Of a stretch of 64,000 bases of DNA, positions 12,001 through 27,000 are shown piece by piece. The stretch lies in the NCBI GenBank assembly GCA_030248215.1, contig JASANG010000319.1, positions 62,001-126,000 on the forward strand, read 5' to 3'. The position numbers and the translations under genes are program-made. Source of the stretch: Enoplolaimus lenunculus (Eukaryota; Nematoda; Enoplea; Enoplida; Thoracostomopsidae). Each line of letters opens with the position of its first letter. Positions within the stretch are counted from its first letter, which is position 1. The notes beneath the pieces are model-generated. The model did no database searches. It saw nothing but the letters and a program-made list of their open reading frames with translations, and had not been told where the DNA came from.

Positions 12001-15000
12001 CACACTCGTCACAGACCGGAACTCTGGTCCATGGGTTCGGACTGTCACAGAATTGGATTCTGCATGTAACTGTTGGTGGGTTTTGGAGTACGTGCAATGT
12101 GGTTTCTTCCTGCTGGCGACAGTGGGGACAAAGTGAATCGTAGCTTTTTACAGTATGAAGATATGCACGTAGCGATCTTGAGTGACCGGACCGAATTAGC
12201 ATCAAATAAATAGTCTCATAAGGGGATAAATTTTATTTTGATTTAGACGATGGTTTGTTATTATAAATAACCAAGATCACTGAGATCAGATGGTAACTGG
12301 CGGGCGGGTCGGTAATGAATCGGCAAATTTGGGCAGTACATGCATTTTGCAATGGAGAGGTCGGAGGGCCGCCTGCTGCGGGACAAATTTTTGCTGCGTC
12401 ATCTGCAAGTTCATTGCCAAGCCGGACCAGAGTGGGCAGGTACCCATTGAATGATTATTGACAGAGTTTGCGGAGCTATAAAAGTAGACGAAAAAATATT
12501 TGCCGTTGTGTTCGGATTTTGGTTGGAGGGCACGGGTGGTGTGCGGAGTAGACTTTGACTATCAGTACAAATGATGTCACGATGTGTATTCGCTGCGGAT
12601 GAAATCACAGATGATAACTGACTGAGGTACTGAAGTAGAGCATGTCGTTCACATTGGAATCTGGAACACAGCTCTGCCTTCAGGTGTTTGTGAATGGAGT
12701 GCATTGAAGGGGTTTGTCCAAGGCTATTGATATGAGGGCGGTTCGCATGCCTTAACAGTTGAGAGAATGAACAGCGTTATATGGTATGGCATCGCACATT
12801 GGACATCTGTTCTGCACGTCGTGATAGTTTGCAGCGATATCACGGTTTAGGAGGACGAATAAGTACCTTGTTTTGTGATATATAAATACCCCCATTAAAT
12901 GTGAGGTCTACGACTTCTAGGAACCGATTGAACAAGTTTTTTTCATTTGTCGCGGAGCCAGCGATCACATCGTCGGGTTGAACAAAGGATGGTCTCTCTA
13001 ATGGCAGGCCAAAGCGTACTACTTGCACGCCATATTTGCTTGTTTTTTGATGTAACATCTTCGTTTTCTGAAGGAGGTAATCTATATATCCGTCATTTTG
13101 AGGCACCCGGTTGCTATCCCAAGCGCTTCATTTTTGGTAGTAGTGTTATTCTTCCAACTAGATCAGAGTGTAACATGAGTTCTGGTTCCGACATTTTTTC
13201 ACTTCCGAAAAATTCCGGTATTAAATTTTTGTCGGTGGAAATTAAGATATTTTGCTAAAAATGTCGAAAAATTAAATAGATTTCATTAGTTTGGTACATA
13301 AACTGTTGACAATGCCGAAACTAAACTACAGATAATAGATTTCGCTGTGGCTTATGCAAATCTAAAATACAGCAGATAAAGTGAATATCTATTTCCAACT
13401 ATTGTTATTTCACTATTAATATTCAAAAAGAAAATTAAAATGAATTTTTCGGTAGCATGTGCTTTTCATTTTCCGGTTCCATTAACTTTTTCAAATACTG
13501 GATCCGGTAAATAGTAATCGCGGCTGCACCCTAAACTAAATGGTTTGGCTGTTCTTCTTCACACTGGGCCTGCATACTCTCCAAACGATCTCCCGAGAGC
13601 TTTGTATGTCTTTACCAAAATCTCCTTGTTGTGACCACATGTAGCGCCTGTGAGTGCATTTAAAACAAAAATCCTTTGCTTCATTCTGGTATAAGACTTG
13701 ACATTCATTAACCATCACTTCTGGGTGAGTGTTAGCTTTGTCTGAACAGTGTGTGAATAATGTTCAGTAGACTTCACAACTGAACAGCCCGTGTTCAAGC
13801 GTCGGGGAATTTTGTTACTTGTGGAACGTACTGCCTTAGAGCATAGCACATCGGGTAAACGGTTGTTTTCTGAGCAAATATTTGTATATCATCTTCATAA
13901 ATTACCATTCGCTTTGGTTTTCTTTCCTATCCGACTTGACATTTATTCACCATCCCTTCTGGGTGAGTGTTAGCTTCCTTTGACCAGGGTGTGCGTGGAA
14001 ATAATGTTCGGAAGACTTGACAACTGAGACAGTCAGTCTTCATGCGTCGAGGAATTTTGTTACTTGTGGAACGTACTGGTTTAGACTATTGCACGTTGGC
14101 CGCACCGCGGTTTTCTGAGCAAATAATACGTATGTCATCTGCATTCATGACGACTCGCATGTCTTATTATTTTTATGGTTGTGGTAACTCGCTGACGTAG
14201 TAATTAAAGAATTCACGCGATGTCAGCTTCTCTCATGTACACTTAAACGAATGTTTCTTGCCTGGAAGTTGCGCTGCGGATGCAGACCCTGGTGATTCTT
14301 CCATACAGGAAGCTCTCAATCCGCCGACTTAAAGCCTTGCCTGTATCATATCAAACGCTTTTAACAGATCACGCTAGAATACATATATAGTAGTGTACGC
14401 GAACGCGACACTTGTAATCTTTGTTTGAACGCGACACTGGTTGTTTTTGTTTGAAGCCTTTTGCGATAGCTAAGTTAAGTTCCAATAACATGGAAACCGG
14501 AGAGTGCTTAGGTTTGAGCCCTTGTTGAACGGCGTTCTCCGGCAAGTGCATGCTGAGAATAAGTAAAGCTAGACCTTCGAGTATCTGAATTGCCGGGCAT
14601 AAGTGGTATGTTTTTCTGCGGCTTTGGCAGGGGTATAACGAATGATGATTTCCAAAAATGTTTCGGGTCATTTGCAGAAATGCCATCAGCGCAGTGCCCA
14701 TCGCTTTCGAAGCTGCTGTTTTGATGGCCTGCTTCAATTAATCCGTATCAAACCAAGGTGTGTATTTTTTATGCATTTGGCTGAGAAATCGTTTAGTCAG
14801 TCGAGCATCTTTCTCACAAGAGTATAGAACAATTGTGCTCTGCTGGTTGTTGAAGGTGTTTGCTGCCTCCTTGTTATTTCGCCAGTTTTTTTCCTGAATT
14901 AGTTCTTAAGATGTACCTCGCTGTAGCATCTGCTCTACGAAACTATCTCTGCTTTTCAACCAAGGTTGCTTCTATTTGTATCGTCTGTTTGATTTTTGGA

Positions 15001-18000
15001 ATGCGTCTTTCTTCAATATTATGTTTGCTTATTCTTAACATGATGTCTGGAAAGACATTTTCTCCTTCTGTGGCACTAAGGGTGCAACCGGAATTACAAT
15101 TTACCGGGACCGGAATTTGAAAAAATTACCATAAATGGAACCAGAACCGAAAAATGAAAAATACATGTCACCGAAAACTTAATTATAATTTTCTTTTTCC
15201 ACTATTATTGGTGAAATAACACTAGTTGTAGATAGGTGTTCACTTTATCTACTGTATTTTAGATTTTCATAATCCGCGGAAGCGAAATCTACCTTCGATG
15301 GTTTATTTTGATTGCTAAGATTTGCATACTATACTAATGTAATAGTTGCATTGCTGATGTTGTTATGGATGTACTGATAACAAAATTTTTGCCCATGCCG
15401 ATTCTTATTGTCAAATTTTCCAATACCGATGCTGGTTCCAGTTTTTGTTTCGATCACGATACTACATTGCATCAAACGCAAGAGGCCATAGGTTTTTAAT
15501 AGGACGCATTGGTATACCTCAACAAGTGAAAACGATAGCGTTCCAACTCACTGCTAAGTGGAAAACGTTTCGGCAGAGAATCAGCATTGTTTTACAATAC
15601 CGATGTCGATACTCGCGAAAATTGTCTTCTTGGTGAAAACATTTTCCGAACTGAATTTGACGTGTCTTCCAGTTTGCGATGGTGAGAAATGACCTGCTAG
15701 CAAGCGAAATCTCTGGTGAAGTTGCTTGTCCGAAACATGGCAGGCGAGTAGGTTGTTTGTCATTAATGGTACCGTAGTTGACTGGCCAATTTCATCAACA
15801 AAATTTGCATCTCATTTTACGCAATGGAAGAATACCACAGTGGGTCATGAGTGTTGAAATCTCTGAGAACCGGAGAGTCATAGGCATCTTGGAGCAAGTG
15901 GCCTATCTTTACTTCGAAACTTTGGTTGCAATTTAAGCGGGCGGTATATAGACATTTTTATACGAAGACGGCTGTTGTCTAAGATAGCGTCGATAACTTG
16001 TACTTCTTCGAACGGTTGGACAGGTTTTGGTGTCTTCTTCAGCACACGGTATCGATTTATGATCCACGAATGCTAGGCCGCTCAGAGTTACCGGGCAGTT
16101 TTAACGCTAGTCCATTGCAGCTGAACTGAAGAATTTTCAGATATGTGCGATATCTTTGGTTTATGGGGACTAGATTTTGAGATCAGACCACACTAAGATG
16201 ACTTTTCAAGCGACATGTACTGCGTTGGAACGTTTCGTTCCATACACTGACTTTCGTGAGGCCGCTATGCTCAGGCTTAAGATTACGCTTGTGTTTAGGC
16301 GTTTATGTTTAGGCTTAGGATTACGTTTAGGCGTTATGTTTTGTTTGATGACATTACTTTGGGCGTTTGTTGCAACTTACAGATCCTGATATCAGCGTAA
16401 CTGGTAAGTTGTGCATCGCGTGTAGTAAGTCAAGGCAATCTGTGGCAGGGACGGATCCAGCTCGAGCAGGCGACTTCCGTGCGATCTGAACTTATATGGT
16501 AGTTGAGGATAGCGTTTAGTTTACTGGAATATGACGACGACCCATAAGTAATAGAATAAACGCATCAAAGACAAAATTTATTATAATTATATATAACGAC
16601 TGCACTCCCAACAAAGCTTGTCAGCAGTTGTACAAACCAATAACCGTGGGAGCGCATTGTCGTCAAGTAATATTTGCGAGCACTTAAAACTTAAATCTAC
16701 GACAATAACATTATCTATGGGCATTGGTGCCGATATTGATTTTTTCTTGTTTGTGATTCTGTGTTGCTTCGTACTTTTGATTGCATACTGATATTCTAAT
16801 TTTTAAGGTCTACTTGGTGATGCGTTTTTACATCTGATACCGCATGCAATGCCGTCCGGTTCAGGCCACGGACACAGTCATGGTCACGGATCTCATGGAC
16901 ATTCGCATGGCACGAGTGCAGAAATTTCACACAATCATGATACAGAATCTCAACATGGCGCTCATGACATATCAGGTATTTGTTCGCCAACGACTGTAAT
17001 AGATTGAAACTCATTGCTTGCGACTTCACTTTCGGTCTTTGTTTATAAACTACTGAATAAATACTCCAGGAAATACAGTAAAGATTTATGCACCTGATGC
17101 CTAGGGTGAGTTGAATTTGGTTTTAAGTTTTATGATTGTGTTGTTTGTGTTAAGTGACTTTGCTGAAAAAATGTCGCTATGTTTACATATTAACTACTTC
17201 AGTTGGATTCTATGTTCTCATGGGTTTGACAGCGTTTTTGATTGTTGAAAAACTCGTGCGTATTGCGAAAAATGCGACGGGTGATGATAGCGGGCACGGA
17301 CATAGTCATTCTTTGGCTTCACCAACACCCTCGAAGATAAAAAACGAACCAATAAAACATAAAAACAACAATAATACCAGCAAAAGCGATAATAAAATAG
17401 AGCAAAATAATACAAGTAATGATCGTAGTGTCAAACGAAAACCAAATACATCGCCGGCACACAACGGGGATGGAGATAAAGTCGGAACAACTGTTAGGCG
17501 GCGAAAGAAGGAAGACGAAATGGAAACAGGTTTGATTACAGTTAATAGTTGGAGTAACGGACCAGTAATTTGTATCGTCGGTACGAGCCCTACCGCATGC
17601 GCGTCAAAAGGACCAAAACTTAAGTCCATCGCTACAGGTGATATTTCTGGCTCGCCTAAAGTAGAAGATTCAGGCAGCACTTAAAGGGATGGATATTTGG
17701 CAGTCGTGGAATTTGTTGCTAAACGTTCATTTTGTATTTTCGATTAATCATTGCGACTGTCTACTTTTGGATACTGTGTGGATTTTAAGATACATGCGGT
17801 AACAAAAGCAGTCACACAAGCGACTATGACAGCAATGATGAAGATTCGTTACAGGCGCCAGGTGCAGCGCTTGATCATAACGCACGGCGTCCTAGCGATA
17901 TTAAAGTGGCAGGCTACTTAAATCTAGCGGCAGATTTTAGTCATAATTTTACCGACGGTCTTGCAGTTGGAGCGTCCTACTTAGCTGGAACACCGGTTGG

Positions 18001-21000
18001 CGTTGTTACCACATTGACAGTACTTTTGCATGAAGTGCCACATGAAATTGGCGATTTTGCGATATTGATACAATCTGGTTGCAGCAAGCGAAAGGTTGGT
18101 GCGAGAAGTGGCTTATTGCATTAAAACAAGGAGCCGATAAATAAACAATCTATATAATTTGTTGAGAAACACAATCAAATATGCGGCTCCTGTCACTATT
18201 TATGGTATCTTTTTTCAACTGTGCATAATGTTTTGCAGTCATTTTATAGTGTCGTAAAGTTGTTTCAGGCAATGATGCTTCAGCTAATCACTGCGCTGGG
18301 TGCACTGCTTGGATGTTGTGTGTCGATAATGACTTCTGATCCTCAAGGACTTGCTGACGTAAGCGCACTGTTCAAGATATAAAAACTGTTATAAGTTTGT
18401 TAGCGTACACAAAATATGTTTGGTGCTACAAGTTTGCCGTATGTTTTTGTTACAATATCGTTTGAACTGTTAGATATGTTAGTTTGGTATTTGATGCTTT
18501 TTACTGCGTATAGAATGGTGTCCCGGTTATTTCATGTATTTTCAGATTTTTACGATTACAGCTGTTAGCATTACTTAGCAAGTAATAGCAAACGGTGTAT
18601 TGTCCGCATTGTTGCTTGACGATGCGGAGGGCTTTTAGGGTTTTGCCTCTAACTGGATGTGGCTATATTCTTGAGCATTAGACGTTTTTGTTAATTTGTA
18701 CTGTATGCAGTTATATCATTTTCCTTTGGAAACATCGCTAGCTATGAATTGACAGTGTACAACCGTACAACCGGATATCTGGCTTCAAAAAATGACATCT
18801 TCTATTCTACATTTCCGGATGTGGATCGTTGAAACAAAAGTAAATACATTATAACTACTGTATATTAAATAATTATTTAGCATCAAGATTACAATATTTT
18901 GCAGCGACTTGTTCAACATTACAGAAATAATATAGGAACAAAACGATAACAGATTGTAGCCAATAACGTGAAATTAGCGCAAGCCTTTGTTTTATACGAA
19001 CCTTGATATTTGTATATAATGTATAATGTCCATGATATCCGGCTGTAATATTTTTTGATATTCGGTTGCATTCGCTCTCATGTATTCTTTTATATTGCGC
19101 AGTGGAATTGGCAGCTATAACATAAGTTACACACAAAGCTATATTTAATATGAGCGAAGCGGAACTTCGAGCGAAGCTCGGAGCTTCGCAAAACGTTTTA
19201 TGTTTTGTACTCGGGGTCGAAAGGCTGTCGTCCGTCCGTCGAGAATCTCGTGAACTGCTGAACGGATTTGATAAACTTTTTTGGGGTGTTAAAAACGCGT
19301 TGTTGTTTTAAAACGATAGTGTTTTACTAGCTACAGGTTAATTTGTTAAGCCTAATCTACAGCTTTTACGTTATTTCAATTAATTATTACTGTTACAAGC
19401 AATCTAATTTCACGACTAAAGGGTTTTTGGGTGCGAGGAATCAGAAATGAAACGTTAGCTACTATCTAATCAGCATATTGGCTTATTTAGGCAAACCTAA
19501 ATTAGGACTTTTTACATTATATCACTAAGGATTTTGGGCCCAAGTAATCTGAACTAATCATTTAAAAACCTTCAAAATAGATAAATAAATTGCTAGCTAC
19601 GAACTAATAGCATATTACTTATTATAATTATGACAGTTGCGTTGGTAATATGTATAAACGTTTGTGCGTTGTTTGTTTTACAGTTTTCGGGCATAGGAAA
19701 TTTAAATATGTTATTTCGAAATTGGAACACTTAAAATTAGTTAGCTAAACGCTAATAAGATAGTGTATTACATATGCCAATTATAGCATTTGACTGTTTT
19801 ATATTTATATAAGTGTTGGTATTATCGGTGTTTGGCACTATGTTATGTAGGGGTTTTTGGATAAGAAACACTTAAATACGTTGTTCAAAAACATTCTATA
19901 TTTGCAACTTAGGACGATACTCTCTAATTAGCGTATTAACTATTCCCATTATTGCATTTGAGATTATTGTCGGTAAGTCGATCCGAGTTTCGCTCAATAC
20001 CTGTAGCACCACTGACTGGTTGTAATCATGTGGCAAATGGAGGCGAGGCAAAATTGTTTAACCCCTTCTCACATTGAGTTGCCTGTAGGCAACTCAGTGC
20101 AGTGTATATACGTTAAATAGTATATATCGCACCGTACCGGAATTTGAAATAATTTCCATCACCGAATTACTGTTGGAGTTTTGTAGAAAACTTGTCAAAA
20201 AATGGCTTAAGCGAATTCTCAGGTATTTCAGCATCAAATTTTGCGAAAACACATCAGAATATGTTTCTTAAAAAATTGAACTAATTGCAAAAATACTCAT
20301 TTCAAAATAAGAATTTTTTAAAGACAATGTTTTGCTAATGTTTACGTGAACAGTTATGTAGCATGTGAACCTCAAATGTTAGTTGATATCTTGGTTTATA
20401 GTAGATGTAGAATTGATGCCTGTAAATATGTATATACTAGAGATGTCCCAGGGCCAGGATCTTACCCGGGGCCTCAAATTTTATGTGCCTTTTGCGTAAG
20501 CATGTATCTCGGAGTACGGTACCGTTGTTATTATATCGCGTCACGCGACATTTTTTGATACTACCATGTTGTGAAGTTAGTGTTAATGCATTTGTTATTT
20601 GCCATATCGCGTCACGCGACATTTTGCCAATGGTTATGTAATAAACTTACTGTGCTGCATTCGGATTCTGGCTAAATTGCGCCGGGGGACAATGTTTTTC
20701 TGGTACCATTCATGGTATATACCGTAATGCTCCGGCATTATCTGGCGCCAGACCCGGCACCGGGACATCTCTAATATGTACGTAGTTAATCTTCTGCATC
20801 TGTGTGGTTATGGATCGACATTCAACACTGACCACTGATTGGTTTGTTTGTCAATAGTGTTTTACGTAGTTTGGTTACTTGTCGAACGCGAACGTCAAAA
20901 TATTAGTTGACATCTTGATTTAGTGTAGCCGTTGAATTGACGCCAGAAAACGATGAAACACGCCAGCATAAAGGAGACTCACAATCTATCGCAATGGTTT

Positions 21001-24000
21001 CCACAATTTTGAGTGACTTTGTATCGAACTGTTGTTGGCATCGCATAGCAGCAACAACATTCATGTTGAACATGGTTATCAAAAGTTAGCTTACATCTTG
21101 ATTTACTGTGGATGTTGAACTTACGCCTGAAAATGATGCAACTCGCCGGCGTGGAGGCTGCCAATCTAGCACATGGGCGTCCCCAATCGGGAGTAACATA
21201 GTATCTAATGCTCGATTTGGCGTAGCAGTATCGCCACTGTTGTTAATGTCCGAGATAACAGTGACCTCGCTGCTGAGCCCTGCCCCGCCGCCAAGTGATG
21301 TTTCGGTGTCGCAAATGGCATGGCTGCTGCTATTGCTATGTTGATGCGATTCAGACGGACAGTTGTCGTTGATTTGCAAGACAACAGCAGTAGCAGTAGC
21401 AGCACTGCATGCTCCAGGCGGTTTTGAAACGCTGCTGTCGCCGTGCTCTGCGACGATTGTCGATATATCGCCGCGTGAGTTGCGGCGACGTTCTGCTGAA
21501 GCGACAGCTAAGAAGTTACGTACCACAGGGAGCTCACGTAGACGATAATTGTCGCCAGTAGTGCTACGACCGCCCCCGTTACCCCCACACGACTTGGGTA
21601 ACAGTGAACTTGGTCGGCGACAAGTATCGAAAACGAAATGAAATGGCGGAGAAGTGGGTGACAGTGGTCCGGCAATTGCTGTAGCCGCATCGGCTCTGGG
21701 TTTACTTTCGGGTTTGAATTGATGATCTGCGGTTGGACAGTGCTGTTGTTGCTGGTGTTGGTGTTGACGACTGCGACGAGCGGCATTGTTGAATTCAACA
21801 AGTTTGGTGTACGATCGGACGAGCTGAGCGTTGAGCAACGCGTACAAGATTGGATTGATGGTTGAGTTGACGTACGGTAGTAGATGAATTGCTAGCGATA
21901 AGTAAACCCCGGCGGCGCCTGGAAAAGAATAATTTTAAAGCATAAAATTATAGTAATTTTTATTTTTTGGAATGCGTTTCTAAAGAAACTGAATATTTTC
22001 TGACATTTTTAAAAATCTAGAAATTGGGGGAGCAGTAGCGGTGCGATTATCAAACCTAAAAGACAAACATTATTGCAAATGTTTCAATATTTAGTGTTAT
22101 GTAGTAAATTTTGTACTTTCGATTTTTACACATTTTCTATCTGGTGATTTTGTTGACAGTTGTGTTCGTTTTATAACGATAAGAGAATATATCTAGTCAG
22201 ATCGTGTTTAGTGAATCAAACTCATAATATATTTTGTTATGTCTGCATCACTTATTTTTTCTCGCTAAAAATTCATCTGTCAGCAAAACATTTCCGAGGG
22301 AGAGGGTTGGCCGCATAGGCCCCAACCGATTTGTGGTCGCCTGTGATACCCAGATTTCGCATATCCATCATGTTCATCATCAACACGTCAAACACCCAGT
22401 ACGGCGTCCAGCATATCAAGTAGAACGCGACGACTTGAACGATTGCGCGTGTCAGAGATCGCGACTGTTGATGTTGTTGTCCTGTTGCTGAGTGACCGTT
22501 TGGAGCCAGCGATTGTCTAGTTGCTCGTGAACTAGTTTCCCGCGATGATTGGTTACTGCAAGTAGTTGCACGCCGTAGTCGCAGCATCTGCTTCGACGCG
22601 ATGTTTGCTGATGATGGCAACAAAGCGTGTTGGATTTGTTGCATCGTTGTACGACGACGGTTGTGAGTGGCGTCTATTGGCGGCGCCAGACCAGACCGGT
22701 GCAGTTCAGTGGCAGCGACGTTTCCAGTTGGAGCGGCGATAACGTCTGATTCAGGATGAAGGTTGGTAGCTGGTGGTGGCGAGCGGTTTGTATGCTTGTT
22801 GACGGAAACGGTAGAGCTCCGATTGTCGTCTGGTGGCAGACGTTTTCGTTGAGTCAAACTGGAAGCTATGGGAGGGCTAGTCGGTTTTTCGGATACTTTC
22901 GTAGGGTTGGTCGGGTTGGTCACAGGATCAGTAATGCTGAGACTGCTTCCTGATCGCCGTAATAGCGGATCAGTTGTGTTCAGACCTGTGGTTGTCTCCG
23001 CATGTGTGCCATGAACAGCTGGCTCGATGGGTGGGTTGGTGGGCAACTTGTCATCCGCAGGTCTGGTTTTCACAGGTGTGGCAACGGCTTCGACAACTGA
23101 AGCTGCACCTGAGTTCGATCCTGACTGCCGCCTTGTTTGAGTTCCTCTACGATTGTTTGCGAGCCACCTGCGGTTCATACGCCGGCGTTGACTGGTTACT
23201 TTTGACCATGTTAACGTGTAAAACGTCGCTAGCGCGATGCAAGGTGCAACGTAACCGATGACGAAAGTATACATTGTGTATGCGAACAAAAACGAAGTCG
23301 GCAGCACTAAGCCAAATTGACATTTTGTTAGCGTAACCTGAAAATAAGAAATTAGTATCACCCCGATTAGCTGTAGTTCCCTTTTTTCTAAATATCTATA
23401 AGCTAGCGATCAATCTATCAGCAAAGCTTTCAAATGAAACGAATTAATATAAAATTAATAGCATAAAAGTTAGTGAGTGGTGCCGAAGTTGGTCGGTGAA
23501 AAGTTTGCAATAGTGTTTGTTTAGTAGCCGTGGTGTTTAAAATTTGCTATATTGATCGTTCATTTTTTGCATCATATTAATTGAAATTTTCATACATTTA
23601 ATCGAGTTATATGACTTACATAACCGTCTACGGTTTGGTTGTTGATCAGTTTGGTGTGATTGTAGCTCAACGTATCTACGGCCGAGTCAACTGCGACTGG
23701 AATCGACGAAACCCCGGCGACAGCGTACGAGACGGCAAGAAGTATTTTGGAAATTTTAACTGTTCTGCAATTTAAATTTAAAAATAGTTATACTCGGCGT
23801 AACTTTGATTCTTACGTTCAATGGATCAGTCAACCATCATATGGTACGTAGTTTCCAGGGTGCGGCCGGATATCCGGGTCCTCCGACAAAAATTGACATC
23901 CGGCTCTGGCTCCAGTATTTTATTTAACTTGCCGAATAGTGGCCGTGTACGTTCACATCTTTATTGGGTTACAATAACACTAAAAAACCAGATATAAATG

Positions 24001-27000
24001 ACGGGTGTTATTCTAGGCGCGTGATACCCTACGGATCATTCTCATATCATACCTGTATGCGTTGGTCGGTTGCGTATATCGAACTGCTAAGTAGCGATCC
24101 CAACTAAGTGCTGTGAGCAGAAACACTGACACAAGTTTGTGAGCAAGTTCAGCAGTTAGAAATCCTTTACACAACAGCGAACCGAATATCCATTCGCTTG
24201 AGTATAAATCGCTTACAATCAGCGGAATACAAAGGCCAACCTGAAATTGAACGGGGATCGCAATCAGTAACGGTGGTCGGCACCATACTCTGTATGTCGT
24301 CGATGCTCGCGAGCGAGACGCCAAACACAAAATTATAGCATTAAATCTTAATACATCGTTTTGCGTTTGAAAATTTTTGGAAGCGGGGCGACCCTCACCC
24401 GACCCCGTCTTGTTGTGCCACTGAAGTCCAATGTGGCTGGAGCATTTTGCTCAAACTCATTTTGCTGTAATGGTTTTTTGCGCTGCTAAACTTATGTGGA
24501 ATTGAAACCGGGGTAGTCTTTGTTTTAGGTAGCGAATTAGAGAATGTTTGAAAGTTCAAATTAGGGGTATTTATGTTTTGTTCGTTGTATTGCGTGCTTT
24601 TTCACATACCGTTAAATCAACAGTACTCAAAGCCATTATATAGACGCAGATGTGCTGCGAAAACATAGTTGTCTTTTTACGCATTATATGAAACGTCATC
24701 ATGAGCACGCGAACGTTGAGCACAACGCAAACTGTGCCTAAAAATATATTTGATAGTTCAACAATTAAATAAACTCGAAATATGTATGGCTGACTATATG
24801 AAACTGTTTGGCAGCTTCCGCTTGTCATTAATAGTTACGGATTGGTTTGCTTATTTGCTAAGTTATGACAGAAAAACAGAATCACAGACCAGTGACGCTA
24901 TCATCTAATCAAAACTGTGTTTGCGTATTAGTAATAACAAGCAATATATGAACAAAAAGAATTAAGCTGTAGACTAGCGCTAGATATAGTTCTGCTTTGG
25001 ACTATCGGATTGGGTCATATATATTAATATATTATATACATTATTGAGGGTAAAAGGGAAAAAAATTCAGGGTTACAGTATTTTTTGCATGGTTTTTGCA
25101 ATAAAGCGCTAGATGTAAAACTTCATCTATTTTCGTTTTGGCGACGTTCCAAAGGTTGCGCTAACCATTTAGAAATAAGTTCAAACAAAAGCGAAAATGA
25201 ATGAAACATATACACAAAAAAAGACCAAGCGTTTATAATATTCTGTGGTATCTAAACAAATATGTATAAGTCCAAGCGTGTATATGACCGCTGTCTGGTT
25301 CGGAATTGGATTGAATTTCGGTCTTGAGGTACAGTGTATATTACATCAAGTTACCATGAGTTTTATACCTAAACACGCGTATAGCGTCAGAATCACAATG
25401 CGATTAGTCGATAGTTGTGGTGAAAGTACAATTGGTGTGAAAATTTCAGCCGAGGTCTGATTGTACGCAGTGAAGTAGACCATTGTCTTGCAAGTGTGTC
25501 AGATGTAAAATCTGAGTTGATCGAATTATATATGAATGGAGATTCAGATAGTGCAGCCGACCGTTTGAGCTGACGATTGTATTGTTACGGATAGGGATCT
25601 GCGTTCCGGTAAAATGTAGTAAGAAAATTATCGTTTCATGGATATTATGAAAATTAATTTTGGGTTAATAACCATGATACGTCTAAGTGTTGTATATGAT
25701 TGTTACTTGAAGTTAATAACATTTTTATTTTAAACATATAAATAGAATTAATAAGAATGGCATACGATTTGACCAGTACTAAGTACGTATATATTTTATA
25801 GGCTATGCAGACTGAAAAAATTTTGGCAGCTTGTGGGCAACTTTATATTGTGTATTTTTATTTAACAACCAAAAAGCCCAGAAGCGAGTGTATACTTAAA
25901 GATAATATACATATTGTTTACTGCTCTATTGGCGTAAAAATCGTACGAACCAAAATTGCGCAGCATATGTAATTCTTGATTGAAAAGAATGAACAGTTGG
26001 TTAGCGTAACTATTGTTTATAGTTTTCGCTAATCCACGCGTCGTGGCGCTAAAAATTGCGAACTGACTCCTAAACTTCATCTGTCGATTACCAACATTGG
26101 TGTGGAAAATTTTTTGCTTCATTTATTTAAAATTTTCATCAAAAGCTAATTAGCGTAGCAAAATTCAGTAAATTAAATGCATCTTTTTGAACTTGGCCCT
26201 GTTTCGTATCAAAACAATATAAATTTGAAGTGATGGGTGCTAGAAACAAATGTAATACTTTTGTTTGGCAGATCAAAATGTTTGAATTTGCGATTGAAAA
26301 TTTCTGGTTATTCGCCAATTGGGTTTAGGTATAAGATAAGCAACAAAACCCTGATTGGTGCAATCCGTAGTTGCTTCCATTCGATTGTTGTTTCCAAGTA
26401 AGTATAGGTTTAGGCTTAAGTGTATGTGCAATCATAAAAGTGTTTTGCAACGTAAGCTTTTTCAACCAGTTGACAAAAAATGAAACAGGTATACACGATA
26501 GAGTTTGCAAATGAAATTAAACTTTGTTCCATTGTCGCGTTTGTACCAGTTTCCTCTTTAGCGTCTGTGAATTGGCTGGCAACCCCGCCCCGTACGGTGT
26601 CACTAGCATTATCGTGTACTAATAATGTGTTTCAAAATATATGGCATGTATATGTCACACTGTGCTGAGCAAAAGCCAATTGTTTTGTGCACTACTTTTC
26701 GACTTCGAAATATTGCAAAAAAGACAAATAACATAATTTTGTATTAATAGACATGAAGAGTGGTTCAGAAAACTTTGTTTGGCGCTAGCGTGAATGACGA
26801 AGAATACCTTTAACTCGGAATATTTTAGAGTTTTCTAATAACCGGTGTGGAAAGATGCAAATGCAATCAGGTCGCAGTAGATTGGGTGTGTAGTTTTTGT
26901 ATTCTACGGTACGGTCCAATCGTGCATGAAGCAGTTAACGACTGGATATCCGGTTCTGGTTTATTTACCGTCAACAGATCGATATCCGAATCCTGTTCCG

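Noticed and set aside
12840-13106. Passenger frame as part of the neighbouring LINE
   Set aside because: Its wording does not match LINE reverse transcriptase or RNase H. The second copy at 37765 has no LINE beside it, so the two are kept separate.
21108-21801. Plus and minus frames overlapping GPCR exon 5
   Set aside because: They are shadows of the Ser/Gln/Ala-rich tail codons.
22273-22349. Extension of GPCR exon 4 past TM6
   Set aside because: The frame stays open, but a good donor (GTATCA at 22349) and an in-phase acceptor at 21919 give a correct TM7. The extension would remove it.
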